DNA of 64,000 nucleotides, taken from NCBI GenBank assembly GCA_009763385.1, contig CM019822.1, positions 8,588,127-8,652,126 of the forward strand. Reading direction: 5' to 3'. The notes under the pieces are model-generated. The model searched no databases. It saw nothing but the letters and a program-made list of their open reading frames with translations, and was not told the origin of the DNA. The position numbers and the translations under genes are program-made. This DNA comes from Coix lacryma-jobi var. lacryma-jobi. Taxonomy: Eukaryota; Streptophyta; Magnoliopsida; Poales; Poaceae. This document shows, in pieces, positions 46,701 to 58,700 of this stretch. Each line of letters opens with the position of its first letter. Position 1 is the first letter of the stretch.

Positions 46701-49700
46701 TCAGCTGAGTATTATTTATCCGGATTAACGTTGCTCCTCGGTTATGGAGACTTGGTCACTGACTGTCAATGGAGAGTGGTTCTCAACTAGGTATGTTTTG
46801 AAATGTAAAATGAATCATGGACAATGAAGAATTGAGAAATGCTTGAATCTTTCCAAAATAAAACAAGGTTTACAAAATGCTTTTTCTGCAAAATACTTAA
46901 GCCTTACCTTGACTACCCTAAGCCTTTCATTCCTGAGTCTTTGTGACACCCCAATTTTAAGAACAAAATTGGAGCACAATATATGTATGCCAGGATCAAT
47001 TTTCATACATATATCCACATCATAGTAAATATCAAAACAATGCTTTTTTAATAATATCGAATTTTATTACATAAATGACCCTCGGGTCTGAAAGAAAAGT
47101 ACAGACTCTCTCGACATCTAACTCTAATGAAGACTCTGAAGTAGTCGCGGAAGTCTGGACTCCATCTCCACAGGAAGGTCGACCGGGGGTAGCGCCATCC
47201 TAGTACAGGTCGTCAGGGTCGAAGCCACCGTCCTCTGGGTACTCCGGCTCCTCGTGAACGTAGCCACCAGCGTCTCCGTAATCGCCAGCGTCTGGGTGGG
47301 GTAGCAGGGGGACAAAGAGGAGGGTGAGTACATCGAAATGTACTCCGCAAGTGTAGGAAAAATATGCTTATGAGGCTTATAACAGAGGTAGGCTGACTTT
47401 GTTTGACTCAAGCGCCTAAAGCGACACATCCTATTAATCCTATTAATCCTATGCACCTATTTACTAGGTTATAGACACAGACACTGTAGAAAAGTAACAA
47501 CACTCGGAGTCGCACCGAGCAAGACCACGCTCGGAGTCACACCGAGTACCAACACTTGGAGTCACACCAAGCAACCGCACTTGGAGTCGCACCAAGTACC
47601 CACACCTGAAGTCCATCAGGCAACCGCACCTGAAGTCCATCAGATGACCCGAACTAGTAACCAGTAACCAACTAATCTCAAAGAAGTCCAAGCCCGCTCG
47701 TGACCGTGAGCACGGCTGATATATCAGTTTTACACTCTGCAGAGGTTGCACATCGTTACCCATGAGTCGTGCAGATCCCGTCACGCTAAACACTGCCGAG
47801 GTGTATAGCAGGTTGCACTGCAAGGCCTTTACAAAATCCCTCCAAGTCTGTGTTACACGTACTCTAAGGTTTCTCCCCTGTCCATAAGTCAACGACCCCA
47901 AGGGACCCCTCTTGAGCCACTAAACAAACCCCGTGTAGCATAACTTAGAGGATACTAATTAATTAGCCAGGTCCAGCCCATCCAGATCTCATGGTTGCGC
48001 TGTCAAGCCGGGTTACATGCTCTGAGAACCGGGTCCTAGGGATCCAGGCAGGATATGTCTAGCACGAGCCCCGAACCAAAAACCAAAAGCAGCTGCCGAG
48101 TCCCACGGCACAAAACCACCAATACGGGTCCATCCTGCCGGATTTACCTAATAACCATGTTACTACAATATTACCATAACCACATTCGTTCCATAGTTCA
48201 TTAATCAAGATTATAAACATTTAATTCTCATCCCAACCATGACTGCAGGGCTAAGCAAGACACCTACCCAAAACATCCCAAACAAGCGACAAGGATAATA
48301 GAGCAAGATCTAGTAAACCATAGTGTAGGATTCAAATTTGACATTTGCATGCATTTACTGGATCTAATCTACTCTAGTACCAAAAGTAAAATAAAGTGTA
48401 GGTGCAAAATGTTCAAGAACACTTGCCTTCGGGCTGGGTCGAATCTGCAGGGTCACAGGAAGGGTCGGGAGCGTCCTCGTACTCCGCACTCTCTGGCCCA
48501 ATCAACATACATGGCACATACAAAGCAAAATAAATAACAGTACAACAAACAGTATGAAAACAGTAAACAAATAGTTCTACTGCGTAGAGAACGAAATTAT
48601 GAATCTAACGCAAGTTGAATGGGTCAAATCGGAGTTAAAACGTGAAAGTTATAAGCATTTGAATCTGAGTGGCAAAACTGTAATTAGATTGAACTCATTT
48701 TCGTATTTTAAATAAATCAAATCTGAATAAAAAGGGCAACTGGACCGGGCCTCATTTTCGGAAAAGTACAAGGGTTATAGTGCAAGGTTTTCCAGGCTCG
48801 GTGAACAGTTGAATGGGAGTGCGGGTTGATTAGCGGTAAAGTGAGGGGTTTATTCGCAAAAACGGCGGAGCCGGTCGGCGCTGCCTGTGGAGGCCGATGT
48901 GCGCGCCACTTGGCACCCCGTGGTTGGTGCGGTCTACCAGCTCAGCGGTGGACGCAGGGGGGGTGTAGTAGTGGACCAAGTCCACCAAGTCGCGGGCACG
49001 GTCTATACCCCTTCGGGGCCGATCTAATCGTGGCCGTTCGCTTTAGATCCAACGGCGCAGGGAGGAGACGCGGCGGCTAGTGGCGGCGGCGACACTGGTA
49101 GACGGCGGCGCCATGGCCAGGGCTCGCCGGCGTTCTCGGGGAGGGGCCTAGGGACCAGTAGAGACCACGGGGAGAGCACAAATCGGAAGCGGAGCTTACA
49201 GAGAGGTCGATGGCGAGGTCCTTGATGCCGGAAGGGGTCTGGAAGATGCTCCGGTGGAGGACGCCGCGGTGGTAGGGGTCGGCGCGCCGGCGGGTTCGCG
49301 GAAGCAGCGACTCAGGCGCAGAAGTACACCAAGGACGCGTCCCCTGGATGCGTCGTGCGACCGCGTCACCGAAGAAGGAGAGGACGAGGCCCGTGGTGTC
49401 GGTAGTGGAGGGAAAGGAGAGCTCGGTCCTGGACCAGCGCAATGGCGGCGGCCACGGCTCGCGCGCATGTTGCAGAGGAGGAGGAGGCACGAAAAGGGTT
49501 CGGTGGAGGCGGGGTGCGCGAGGGAGGGCCTCTGCGGCTGCTAAAAAGGAGGAGGGCGTGGCGGCTGGTGTCCCTGGTCGATCGATCGGGTCGTCAGGTG
49601 AGGGAGAGACGGACGGAGCCGCGCGCGTAGGGCGGAAGGGGTTGAGGCGAGGAGGATGCGACTGATAGGTGGACCTGCTCGGCAGTGGGAGAGGGGAGGG

Positions 49701-52700
49701 TGCGACGCGGGCCGACCGAGGGAGATGGGCCGCTGCAGAGCTTCGGGCCGAGGAGGGAGCGGGGAGGCCTCCATGGGGCGCTGGGCTAGCTCGGTAGGGA
49801 GGGGAGGAGGAAGTGGGCCGGCGCTTGCTGGGCCGGTCCGAGCAGAGAGTGAAGGCGGGTGGGGGAACGGGCCGGCTGGGCCAAGGTAGGTGGTGTCGGG
49901 CTAGGCCGTAATGGGCAGTGAGGCAGTTGTCCTTTTGCCTTTTTTTTGTCATTTGGTTTTCCAAACTTTTCAAAAGCCTTTTGAATTCAAAATCAAATTC
50001 AGTTTCAAATCAAAATCACTTTGAAATATTTTAGAAATATTTTCCCTAGATTTTTAAAATAAAATTTTGAGTTTTTAAAGTTTTGTAAAATTTTGTAACC
50101 CCCTTTTTATTTATTTTATAAATAACTAAATTCGGTTCGCCCTAATCGGGTTTAATAAATTCTTTTTCACCCAATAAAATTATGCAACGGCATGAATGCA
50201 ACAAACATCTGGCTAGAAAATTTCCTCCGTCTAGGGTTTTGGCCATTTTCTTATTAAATTCTATTTAATTTTAATTATTTAAAAACCCGGGGTGTTACAG
50301 TCTTCTCCCTTTTTCTTTAGTTGGGTAAGTCTTGTTAAGTACCCCAGTACTCAGGGTTTGTTAATCCCCTGTTGCAGGTTTCTATTAGGTGGTGTTGATC
50401 ATGATCATGTCAGTGGGCTTGACGTGATCTGGTTGTTCCTCTTCTCCAACTTAGGTACTCCGCCTAAGTGTGGTTCTGTCATACTACTCTACTTCCGCAA
50501 TACCAGTTATTTTTATGTAAAAAGTAACATCTTCATAATTTGTAAAGTTTATCTATCTTGCTTCTGCACTCCGATGGTATTTTGTATCAACTGTTGTAAT
50601 GTTGTAATTATTCCAACCTTCATGATGATGGTCCTGTGGCTCGTGAGTAATTCGGGGTCCTCTCGGGGACACCCGACGGATCTTTCCAGTAACGTGTTTC
50701 ATTTGCACAGTCATTGGGCTCCCTATGACGATGACGTGTGCAAGTGGGCCACATTATTGGGCGGTTCCGTCACAGGACGTAAGCGCCGAAGCTAGGATGA
50801 GCGTCGAGGCTCACGCTGCTGTTGACTGCCTGAGAGTCGTTGCACGCTCTCTGTGTGCACGTGATTTAGTGGAGGAGTACTGTTGTGCCAAGATTTGGCC
50901 TCTCGGCCGGAGGCAGGCATGGTTCAAGGTAGAGAGTGACCCCAAGTACGAAGGTAGGGGTTTGAAGAGGCTGAATCTGGATCTGGACAAGGTTTGGGAG
51001 AAGACTCTTAAGAGGTTTCCCTCGCGCGAAGATGGGGTCGAGGCCGTCTACAAGCGAGTTCAGCAGTGGACGGAGGAACTTGTTGGGAAGCTGTCCACGC
51101 TAGAGGTTAAGGCGATCCATAGCTCGGTGGGTAGCGGAGGTCGGGTCAACAGTCTGTTTGACACTCTTGGGATCCAGTATGCAGACTGGCCAGCTCCTTC
51201 GAGCGACGATGCGCCGAAGAAGAGGAAGCGTAAAGCTTCGGAAGAGAGAGAGATCGTTTCTCGGCCGAAGAGAGGCCGTGGTCGAGGCCGTGGTGGTGCT
51301 CGTGGTCGAGTGAAGACACTTGCGACGAAGGTCGCAGTTGCTTCGGGTCCTGGTGGCACCTCTTCCCCCTCGGCCATTGTTACTTCCGGTCGAGGTGTCG
51401 GTAGGGTTGTAGGGCGGGTGCCCCGAGTTGGGGGGATCAGTGCTTTAATTAAGATCTCGGACGACGAGGGTGACTCTGATGACGATGATGTGGAGGAGGA
51501 GAAAGAGGAGGAAAAGGAGGGGGGAACGGAAGAGGACACGTCTGTTGAAGACAGTGAGTCTTCAAGCAGCGAGGGTGGTTCTGATGAGGTTGTGAGCATT
51601 GAAGGTGACCGTGGGAAGAAGATTGTCTCGTCCGGTGGTGGCGCTCCGGCTGACCGGAGCATTGACAACATAATTCGGGACTTGGAGCCGAGGAGTCCTC
51701 CGCGAGGGTCGATTCCCTCGTTTGCTGGATCGCATTTGTGGGTCAATGGTTTCGAGCTTTCCGGCGAACTTGAATCTGAGCGAGCCCCTCGTTTGCTGGA
51801 TCGCATTTGTGGGTCAATGGTTTCGAGCTTTCCGGCGAACTTGAATCTGAGCGAGCCCCGGGGAAGAGACCGCATGGCGAGGCTAGCCGGTCAGTCTTCC
51901 GGAGTTCGCTAAGAAGCTTGGTGTCTGCGATCCGGCGACTGAGCTATTCACAAGCCCGGACCTTCGGGATTGTCACCTGCAGTGTGGCCCGGGGGAAAGG
52001 CGTTTTTTAGGCCGTATCTTCGGCCGTATTTGTGTGCCGGAGGCTGAGGTTCGTCTTGCCGACCAACCTGTTGGGGATACATTTGACGATGTGGATGTCA
52101 AATTGGCGGAGCTGATGCTCCTGAATCGCGCGGCCAGGCGTAAAGTTGGCTCTGATATGGAATTTATGAGTGGCCAAATCTCCGAGCTTGAGAGAGAGAA
52201 TGCCAGGCTCAGCCGAAGCTTGGATAACAAGGAGATCGAATTGAAGAATGCTTCAGAGAGAGCCGTCAAGGCCCGAGAAGAGGCGGTGGGGCTGGCGAAG
52301 CGTAATGCGGATCTGATTGCGGCGGGCAAAGAGAAGGATAAGGCTCTGGCGGCTGCCGAGGGTCGGCTTGACGATTTAAATAAATCATGGCGGATGAGTA
52401 TGGAGAAGATTAAACATAAACTCGATTGCTGCTTGACCGAGGCTGGCGGTTCTGTTGGGGAGCCGCTGCCTGTTACTAATGCAGAGGCGTTCGAGGGTTG
52501 GCTTGCTAATGAGCTTGATGTCTTCAGCTCGCTAGTTGAGAACGCAGCCGATTTTGGCTGTTATGCCGGAGCGTTGGCCATGGCTGGCACCCTTCGACAG
52601 GCGGACTGTGAGCACCTTCGAAAGGTTAAGAAGCCCAACCATGTATTTCCGACGGTTGATGAGGTGCGCCAGATGAAGGTCAATGATTCGAAGGTCTGAA

Positions 52701-55700
52701 ACTGTGCGATGCGTTTGCTTCGTAGGTTCTGGATTTCCGGTGGGGGCCGAGCCCTTGCGTTCGAGGAAGCCGCCAAAGCTACTCGCCAGGTGAGTACTAT
52801 TGGAGAAGCATAGTTTTTGGTTCTGTTTTGATGTTTTAAGGAGTTAGTACTGAATTTTTGGGCGGTTTGCCTCTGTTTTGTGTCTGCAGGCTCGGAGAGA
52901 AGCAGTGCCCTCGCCGTCGGCCGCAGTTGATGCAGGAGGTAGCTCCGAAGCTTTCCCTGAGCCTAGCGCTGCGGGGGTTTCGCTTGCCGAAACCGAAGCC
53001 TTGACTGGAGACGTCCCGAGTGCTGACGAGACCGCCGTGGAGAAAACAGTAGCGGAAGAGAGGTCTGCTACTACCGTCGAAGCTACTGCAGAAGAGGCGA
53101 CGACGGAGACGGCGCCTGCTGAAGCCTCGGGTGCTGCCCATGGTGAAGGTTTAGAAGCTGTCGATGACGAAGCTGCGGCTGATGGGCATGGGGAAACTGG
53201 ACAGGTGTGAACTTTGGGATTGTTGGGGCGAGGTAGCCATTTGTAAAAGTTGTGGTCGCTGTAAAGACTTGACGCTGAGACACTTTCCTTTATTTGATGT
53301 AAATGCAGGTTCCTGACGGAACCGTGCTAGACGTATTTGATGTGACGCCCTTGACGCTAAATTATCAAGATATTTTTGTAACTGGCGAATCCTGGGCTCG
53401 TGCTAAGCTGAAACATCCCTTACTGACCTTCGAGCGTTTTTTGTGGTCGAAGGTGCGAAGGTACGATTTAAAAAATAGCAGGTTGAGCCGTTTTTGGCGC
53501 GAGGCGGACTTTACTGACCGGCAGGCCACCCGATATTTATTTGGTGCTTCTTCGTCCTCGCAAATTGGGATTGATGATGATATTGATGAGAAAACAGCCT
53601 TGGAGTACTTGTTTGGGCGAACCGAACTAGATTTAGGTTCGGACGGATCGTTAGTGGTTCCAAAGGAGGAAACTTCGGAGGTCAGTGATGTAGGCCGTGC
53701 ATATATGTATCGGGCTAGGGTTTTGTCTGGGGAGCTGCCAATTGTTCCGGCAGCTCCTTTGTTGTGGGGACCCATTGTTGCGGTGGGGCCAGAGTTTGAG
53801 GAAGGTTGTGAGGGTTCTGGTGATTTGGTGTTAATTGATGGGAGCGAGGGTTCCTTGTAATTTTTTTAATTTTCCATGATTTGTTTGTCGTTGTGAAGCT
53901 ATTTTGTAAATGAACGGGAACACTGAATGTTGGTTTTATGTCGCTACGATTCCTTACTCGTTATCGGATATTGACAAGGCTCGCTGGCTGCCCTGCACTG
54001 CGTTGTTTTGTTGTATGCAATGTTTAGTTCAGAAAGCGGATTAGCGAGGCTCGCGTTTCATTAGACAGATGTTTTAGTAAAAAACAGCGACGCCCCCTTT
54101 CTTTTTGGCGAGGCTCGTGTTTCGTTGGACTGAGATGTTTGGTAAAAACAGCGACGTCCCCTTTCTTTTTAGCGGGGCTCGCGTCTCAATAGACAGCTAT
54201 TTTGTAAAAAACAGCGACGTCCCCCTTTCTTTTTTGCGAGGCTCGCGTCTCATTAGATAGTTGTTTTGTAAAAAACAACGACGCCCCCTTTCTTTTTTGC
54301 GAGGCTCGCGTCTCAATAGACAGCTGTTTTGTAAAAAACAGCGACGCCCCCTTTCTTTTTTGCGAGGCTCGCGTCTCAATAGACAGCTGTTTTGTAAAAA
54401 ACAGCGACGCCCCCTTTCTTTTTAGCGAGGCTCGCGTCTCATTAGACAGTTGTTTTGTAAAAAACAGCGACGTCCCCTTTCTTTTTAGCGAGGCTCGCGT
54501 CTCAATAGACAGCTGTTTTGTAAAAAACAGCGACGCCCCCTTTCTTTTTAGCGAGGCTCGCGTCTCAATAGACAGCTGTTTTGTAAAAAACAGCGACGCC
54601 CCCTTTCTTTTTAGCGAGGCTCGCGTCTCAATAGACAGTTGTTTTGTAAAAAACAGCGACGCCCCCTTTCTTTTTAGCGAGGCTCGCGTTTTACGAGGGT
54701 GTTCGACTTATTTGGGCTTCACGCCTCCCCCTATCTTAGGTGGAGGTGAAGTTTACTTCTTGCGAGCCCCTGTCGTTTTTGCCAGGGTGCTCGACTTTTT
54801 GGGACTTCGCGCCTCCCCTTTGGTGGAGGTGAAGTTTGCTTTTTGCGAGCCCCTGTCGTTTTTGCCAGTGTGCTCGACTTTTTTGGACTTCGCGCCTCCC
54901 CTTATCTTAGGTGGAGGTGAAGTTTGCTTTGTGCGAGCCCCTGTCGTTTTTGCCAGGGTGCTCGACTTTTTGGGACTTCGCGCCTCCCCTTTGGTGGAGG
55001 TGAAGTTTGCTTTTTGCGAGCCCCTGTCGTTTTTGCCAGTGTGCTCGACTTTTTTGGACTTCGCGCCTCCCCTTATCTTAGGTGGAGGTGAAGTTTGCTT
55101 TGAAAAGAAAAAAGGTTGTTTTTCGAAGCAATCTTAATGGGTTTCCATCGATTGTAGCGCTCTTTGAAAAAGAAGTGATTTTTCGATGTTTGCTAGTAAA
55201 AGTAATAACTTGGAGATTTTACTTTTTGGGGGGTTCTAGTCTGTATTAAGGGTTTGGATACTGCCTCGTTAAAAAACCTTACGCCTCTTCGTAAGGAAAA
55301 AGAGTGCAGCTCCTTTTGTTTGTTACATTCATAGAAGATGGAAGAAACAACAGATTACATAATGTGAGGGCTCGCTAAGGCTCCGCTAAGGGTAGTATTT
55401 GCGAAGGTCGTCGATGTTCCAGGTATGAGGCAGGATGTTTCCCTCGCTGTCAGAGAGGTGGAAAGAGTCAGGGCGATTGCATTCTGATATCAGGTATGGA
55501 CCGGTCCACTTTGGCTGGAACTTACCCGCCATGCCGGCGTTTTGTTTCCGGATGAGGACAAGGTCACCCTTCTGCAAGTCTTTGATTCTGACCTTTTTAT
55601 CTCTCCATTTTCTGGTTTCTTCTTGATACTTGCGAAGGTTGTGCACTGCGTTGCATCTTGCTTCTTCGAGTAAATCTTTGTTGAGCAGCTGGCTTTTTTC

Positions 55701-58700
55701 TATTGGTTCGAGGGTTGTTCTCGGTGATTCGTGCTTCAGTTCTTCTGGTAGCACAACCTCTTCCCCGAACAGGAGCCTGAAAGGTGTGAATTTGGTTGCT
55801 CTGCACTCCGAGGTGTTGTGAGACCAAGTGACCGAGGTTAGCTCTTCCGCCCATTTTCCCTTAGGCCTGCCTTGCAATTTCTTGGATATGGCTTGGAAGA
55901 TTGTTGCATTAGCTCTTTCAACTAAGCCGTTGGATTGAGGGTGCCGAACTGAAGCGAAGCATAAGGTTGTACCGATTTGTGCGCAGAATTCTTTGAAAAC
56001 TTCGCAGTCAAACTGGGAGCCATTATCGACGGTGAGATGCTTGGGGACGCCGAATCGACAAACTATTTGTTGCCAAAAAAACTTTTTCACTGCGAGGGAG
56101 GTGATGGAAGACAATGGTTTAGTTTCAATCCACTTCGTGAAGTATTCCACGGCTACCACCGCGTAGCGAAGGTTTCCTGGAGCTGTCGGTAGTGGGCCTA
56201 CGAGGTCCATTGCCCACCTTTGCAGAGGCCATGTTGGGCATATAAGCGTCGTCGGAGCCCCTGGGGCATTTTGGTTTTTTGCTGTTAGTTCGCAACCTTC
56301 GCATTGTTTGACGATGTTTTCTGCATCTTTTAGCGCCGTTGGCCAGTAGAAACCTTGCCGGAAGGCTTTTCCAACTAGTGCCCTTGGACCGTTGTGTGAA
56401 CCACAAATGCCTTCATGGATAAGCTTAAGAATGTCGTTTCCTTCGGACTGCGGGACGCATTTGAGCCAGGGCGAGGTTACTGAAGCTTTGTACAGAATGT
56501 TGTCTACAATCTTATACCCTCGTGCTCTTTGTTTTAGCCTGTTTTCTTCTTCTTTGGAGTCTGGTTCGTGGAGGCCCTTGATGTAGACTATGATAGGTGC
56601 CCTCCAGTCCTCACTCTGGATTGCATTGATCAACTTGGCGTTCTTTTCGGAGGTTTCGAAAACTGATTGGGTCGCAACTTCGCGGAAAACATCGGGCGGT
56701 AGGTGTAATTGTTGTGCTGCTGCTTTAGCTAGGCAGTCTGCTTCGCTATTTTCGGACCTTGGTATTGCCTTTACTGATATGCCGAGGAAGAAAGACTCTA
56801 ACCTTCGGACATGTTGGAAGTACTTTTGTAGCTCTGGATCTTTGGCCTTGTAATTTTTCTCAATGTGCCCCGCGATTACCTGTGAGTCTGTGTAGATGAC
56901 TGCCCTTCGGACTGACAGTGACCGAAGCCTTGAGAGAGCGAGTATCACAGCTTCGTATTCTGCGGAGTTGTTTGTACATTTGAAGTCAAGTTTTCTTGCG
57001 TATCTTAGCTTAGATCCGGATGGCGAGACTAGAATGGCCGAGGCCCCTGCGCCAGTTGCACCCCAGGCTCCGTCAACGTACACAGTCCAAAATGGGTCTT
57101 GGTGAGGTTCATCTTTGCGAGGGTCTGGGGTCCATTCTGCTATGAAATCGGCTAGTGCCTGGGATTTGATTGTTGTTCGACCGACGAAGGTTAGGGCGTA
57201 GCTGTTGAGTTCAACTGCCCATTTTGCTATTCTTCCGACTGCCTCGTTGTTTTTGAAAATATTCTCGAGGGGAAAAGCCGAGGGTACGTGGATTTCGTAT
57301 GCTTGAAAATAGTGCTTGAGCTTTCTTGATGCCATGACCACTGCGTACGCTATCTTTTCGAGCTCTGAGTAGTTTCGTTTTGGCCCTTCGAGGGTTTCTG
57401 ATACGTAGTAGATTGGGGCTTGCCTGGTTTTGTTGTTCTCGTGCAATTCTTTGATTAAGATTGTGCTCGCTGCATGAGGCGAGGCTGCGACGTACAGCAG
57501 TAACAAGTCCCCTTTGCTTGGGCTGGTTAAAACAGTCAAGCTTGTGAGATACTTTTCAAGTCTTCGAAGGCTTTTTGCTGCCGGGGTCCCCAGTTGAATG
57601 GTGCGGTGCTTCTCAAAGTTTCGAAGAAAGGTAACCCTCGCTCAGCTGATCTGGAAATGAATCTGCTGAGAGCTGCTAGTCGGCCTGATAAGCGCTGGGC
57701 TGCTTTTTTGGTTGTCGAGGGTTCCATGTTGATGATAGCGTCAATCTTGTCGGGGTTAGCTTCAATTCCCCTTGCAGAGACGATACAACCCAGCAGTTTT
57801 CCTTCACTTACTCCGAAAACACATTTTTCGGGGTTCAGCTTTAATCCAGCGCACCGGAGGTTGCTGAACACTCTCGATAGGTCTAAAATGTGGTTTTCTT
57901 TTAACTCGCTTTGGACGACCAGGTCATCAACATAGGCGGAGACGGAGTGTTCATCTTTGAAGACCTCGGATGTCATACGAGCGAAGGTTGAACCCGCGTT
58001 TCTTTGGCCTTCTGCCATTCTCCGAAAACAAAAAGTTCCCGAAGGTGTGACGAAGCTTGTTTTCTCCTCGTCGTCTTCGTTCATCCAAATCTGGTGGTAT
58101 CCCGAAAAGCAGTCGAGTAGAGATAACATTTGGCAGCCGGCTGCTCTGTCAACCAAGGTGCTTATGTTGGGGAGGGGGAAATCATCCTTCGGGCAAGCCT
58201 TGTTCATGCACGTGAAGTCTACGCACATTCGCCATTTCTTGCTCTTTTTCTGTACTAGTACCACGTTTGAGAGCCATGTTGGGTACTTGATTGGGCGGAT
58301 GACGCCTGCGTCCAAAAGCCTTTTTACCTCAGCCCTCGCTGCCTCTTTCCTTTCTTCTGACATTTTGCGAAGCTTTTGTTTGACCGGGCGGTAGCCCGGC
58401 TTGATGTTTAGGCTGTGCTCTATTAGGGTTCTGTTCACTCCTCTTAAGTCCTCCGCAAACCAGGCGAAGGTGTCGGAGTTTTCTTTGAGGAAAGTGACGA
58501 GGTCGCTTTCTGATTGGGGAGCTAGGTTGGCTGAGATGAACACCTTTCTTTCAGCGTTACCTTCGAAGAGTTGCACTTGTTTGGTTTCTTCCTTGGGTGA
58601 CACCTTTGTTTTGTCGGTGCACACCTCACCTTCGTCATTGAGGTTTGTAGCTTGAGGTTTCTACAGGTTGTGGACATTACGTTGTCCTGGTGCTACTGTT

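Larger units (their letters stand above)
43294..53860 (+). pseudogene. Tat antisense ORF (aORF), gypsy-type putative transposase-domain protein, interrupted
   Basis: Read on + opposite to pol. ATG 43294 and a second in-frame ATG at 43333, the latter giving MARLKQTARAVSP, then ITFEFGLSRVCATEIASYV and, after TAG 43606-43608, SVYVWACRSQGIVPHVEGFV and WQEFWFYYKLND, as in the putative gypsy-type transposase domain of grass Tat elements. A solo LTR (43931-50774) splits it. It resumes at 50780 with WPLGRRQAWFKVESDPKYEG, a basic RGRGRGRGGARGR block and an acidic Ser-rich block. A 71-bp tandem duplication (51716-51857) shifts the frame. Then come a coiled-coil segment (52034-52696), a Glu/Ala-rich exon (52890-53203) and a last exon (about 53310-53860) with FERFLWSKVRRYDLK and RQATRYLFGAS. 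Function unknown in the lineage. This copy cannot encode a full protein. Confidence 0.85.

Noticed and set aside
49077..49973. 298-aa open frame on - in the inner solo LTR
   Set aside because: GC-rich LTR promoter/leader sequence, open in several frames, no recognisable domain.
51060..51875. 271-aa frame on - (Ser/Pro-rich)
   Set aside because: Exact antisense of the acidic, basic and Ser-rich aORF segment; codon pattern fits the + strand.
54197..54379. Repeat peptide of 21 residues read on - from the minisatellite
   Set aside because: 63 bp is a multiple of 3 by chance; the frame breaks in the 64-bp units and has no upstream gene.
54044..54690. Array considered as CRISPR-like
   Set aside because: Units are contiguous 63-64-bp repeats without unique spacers, in a plant retrotransposon.
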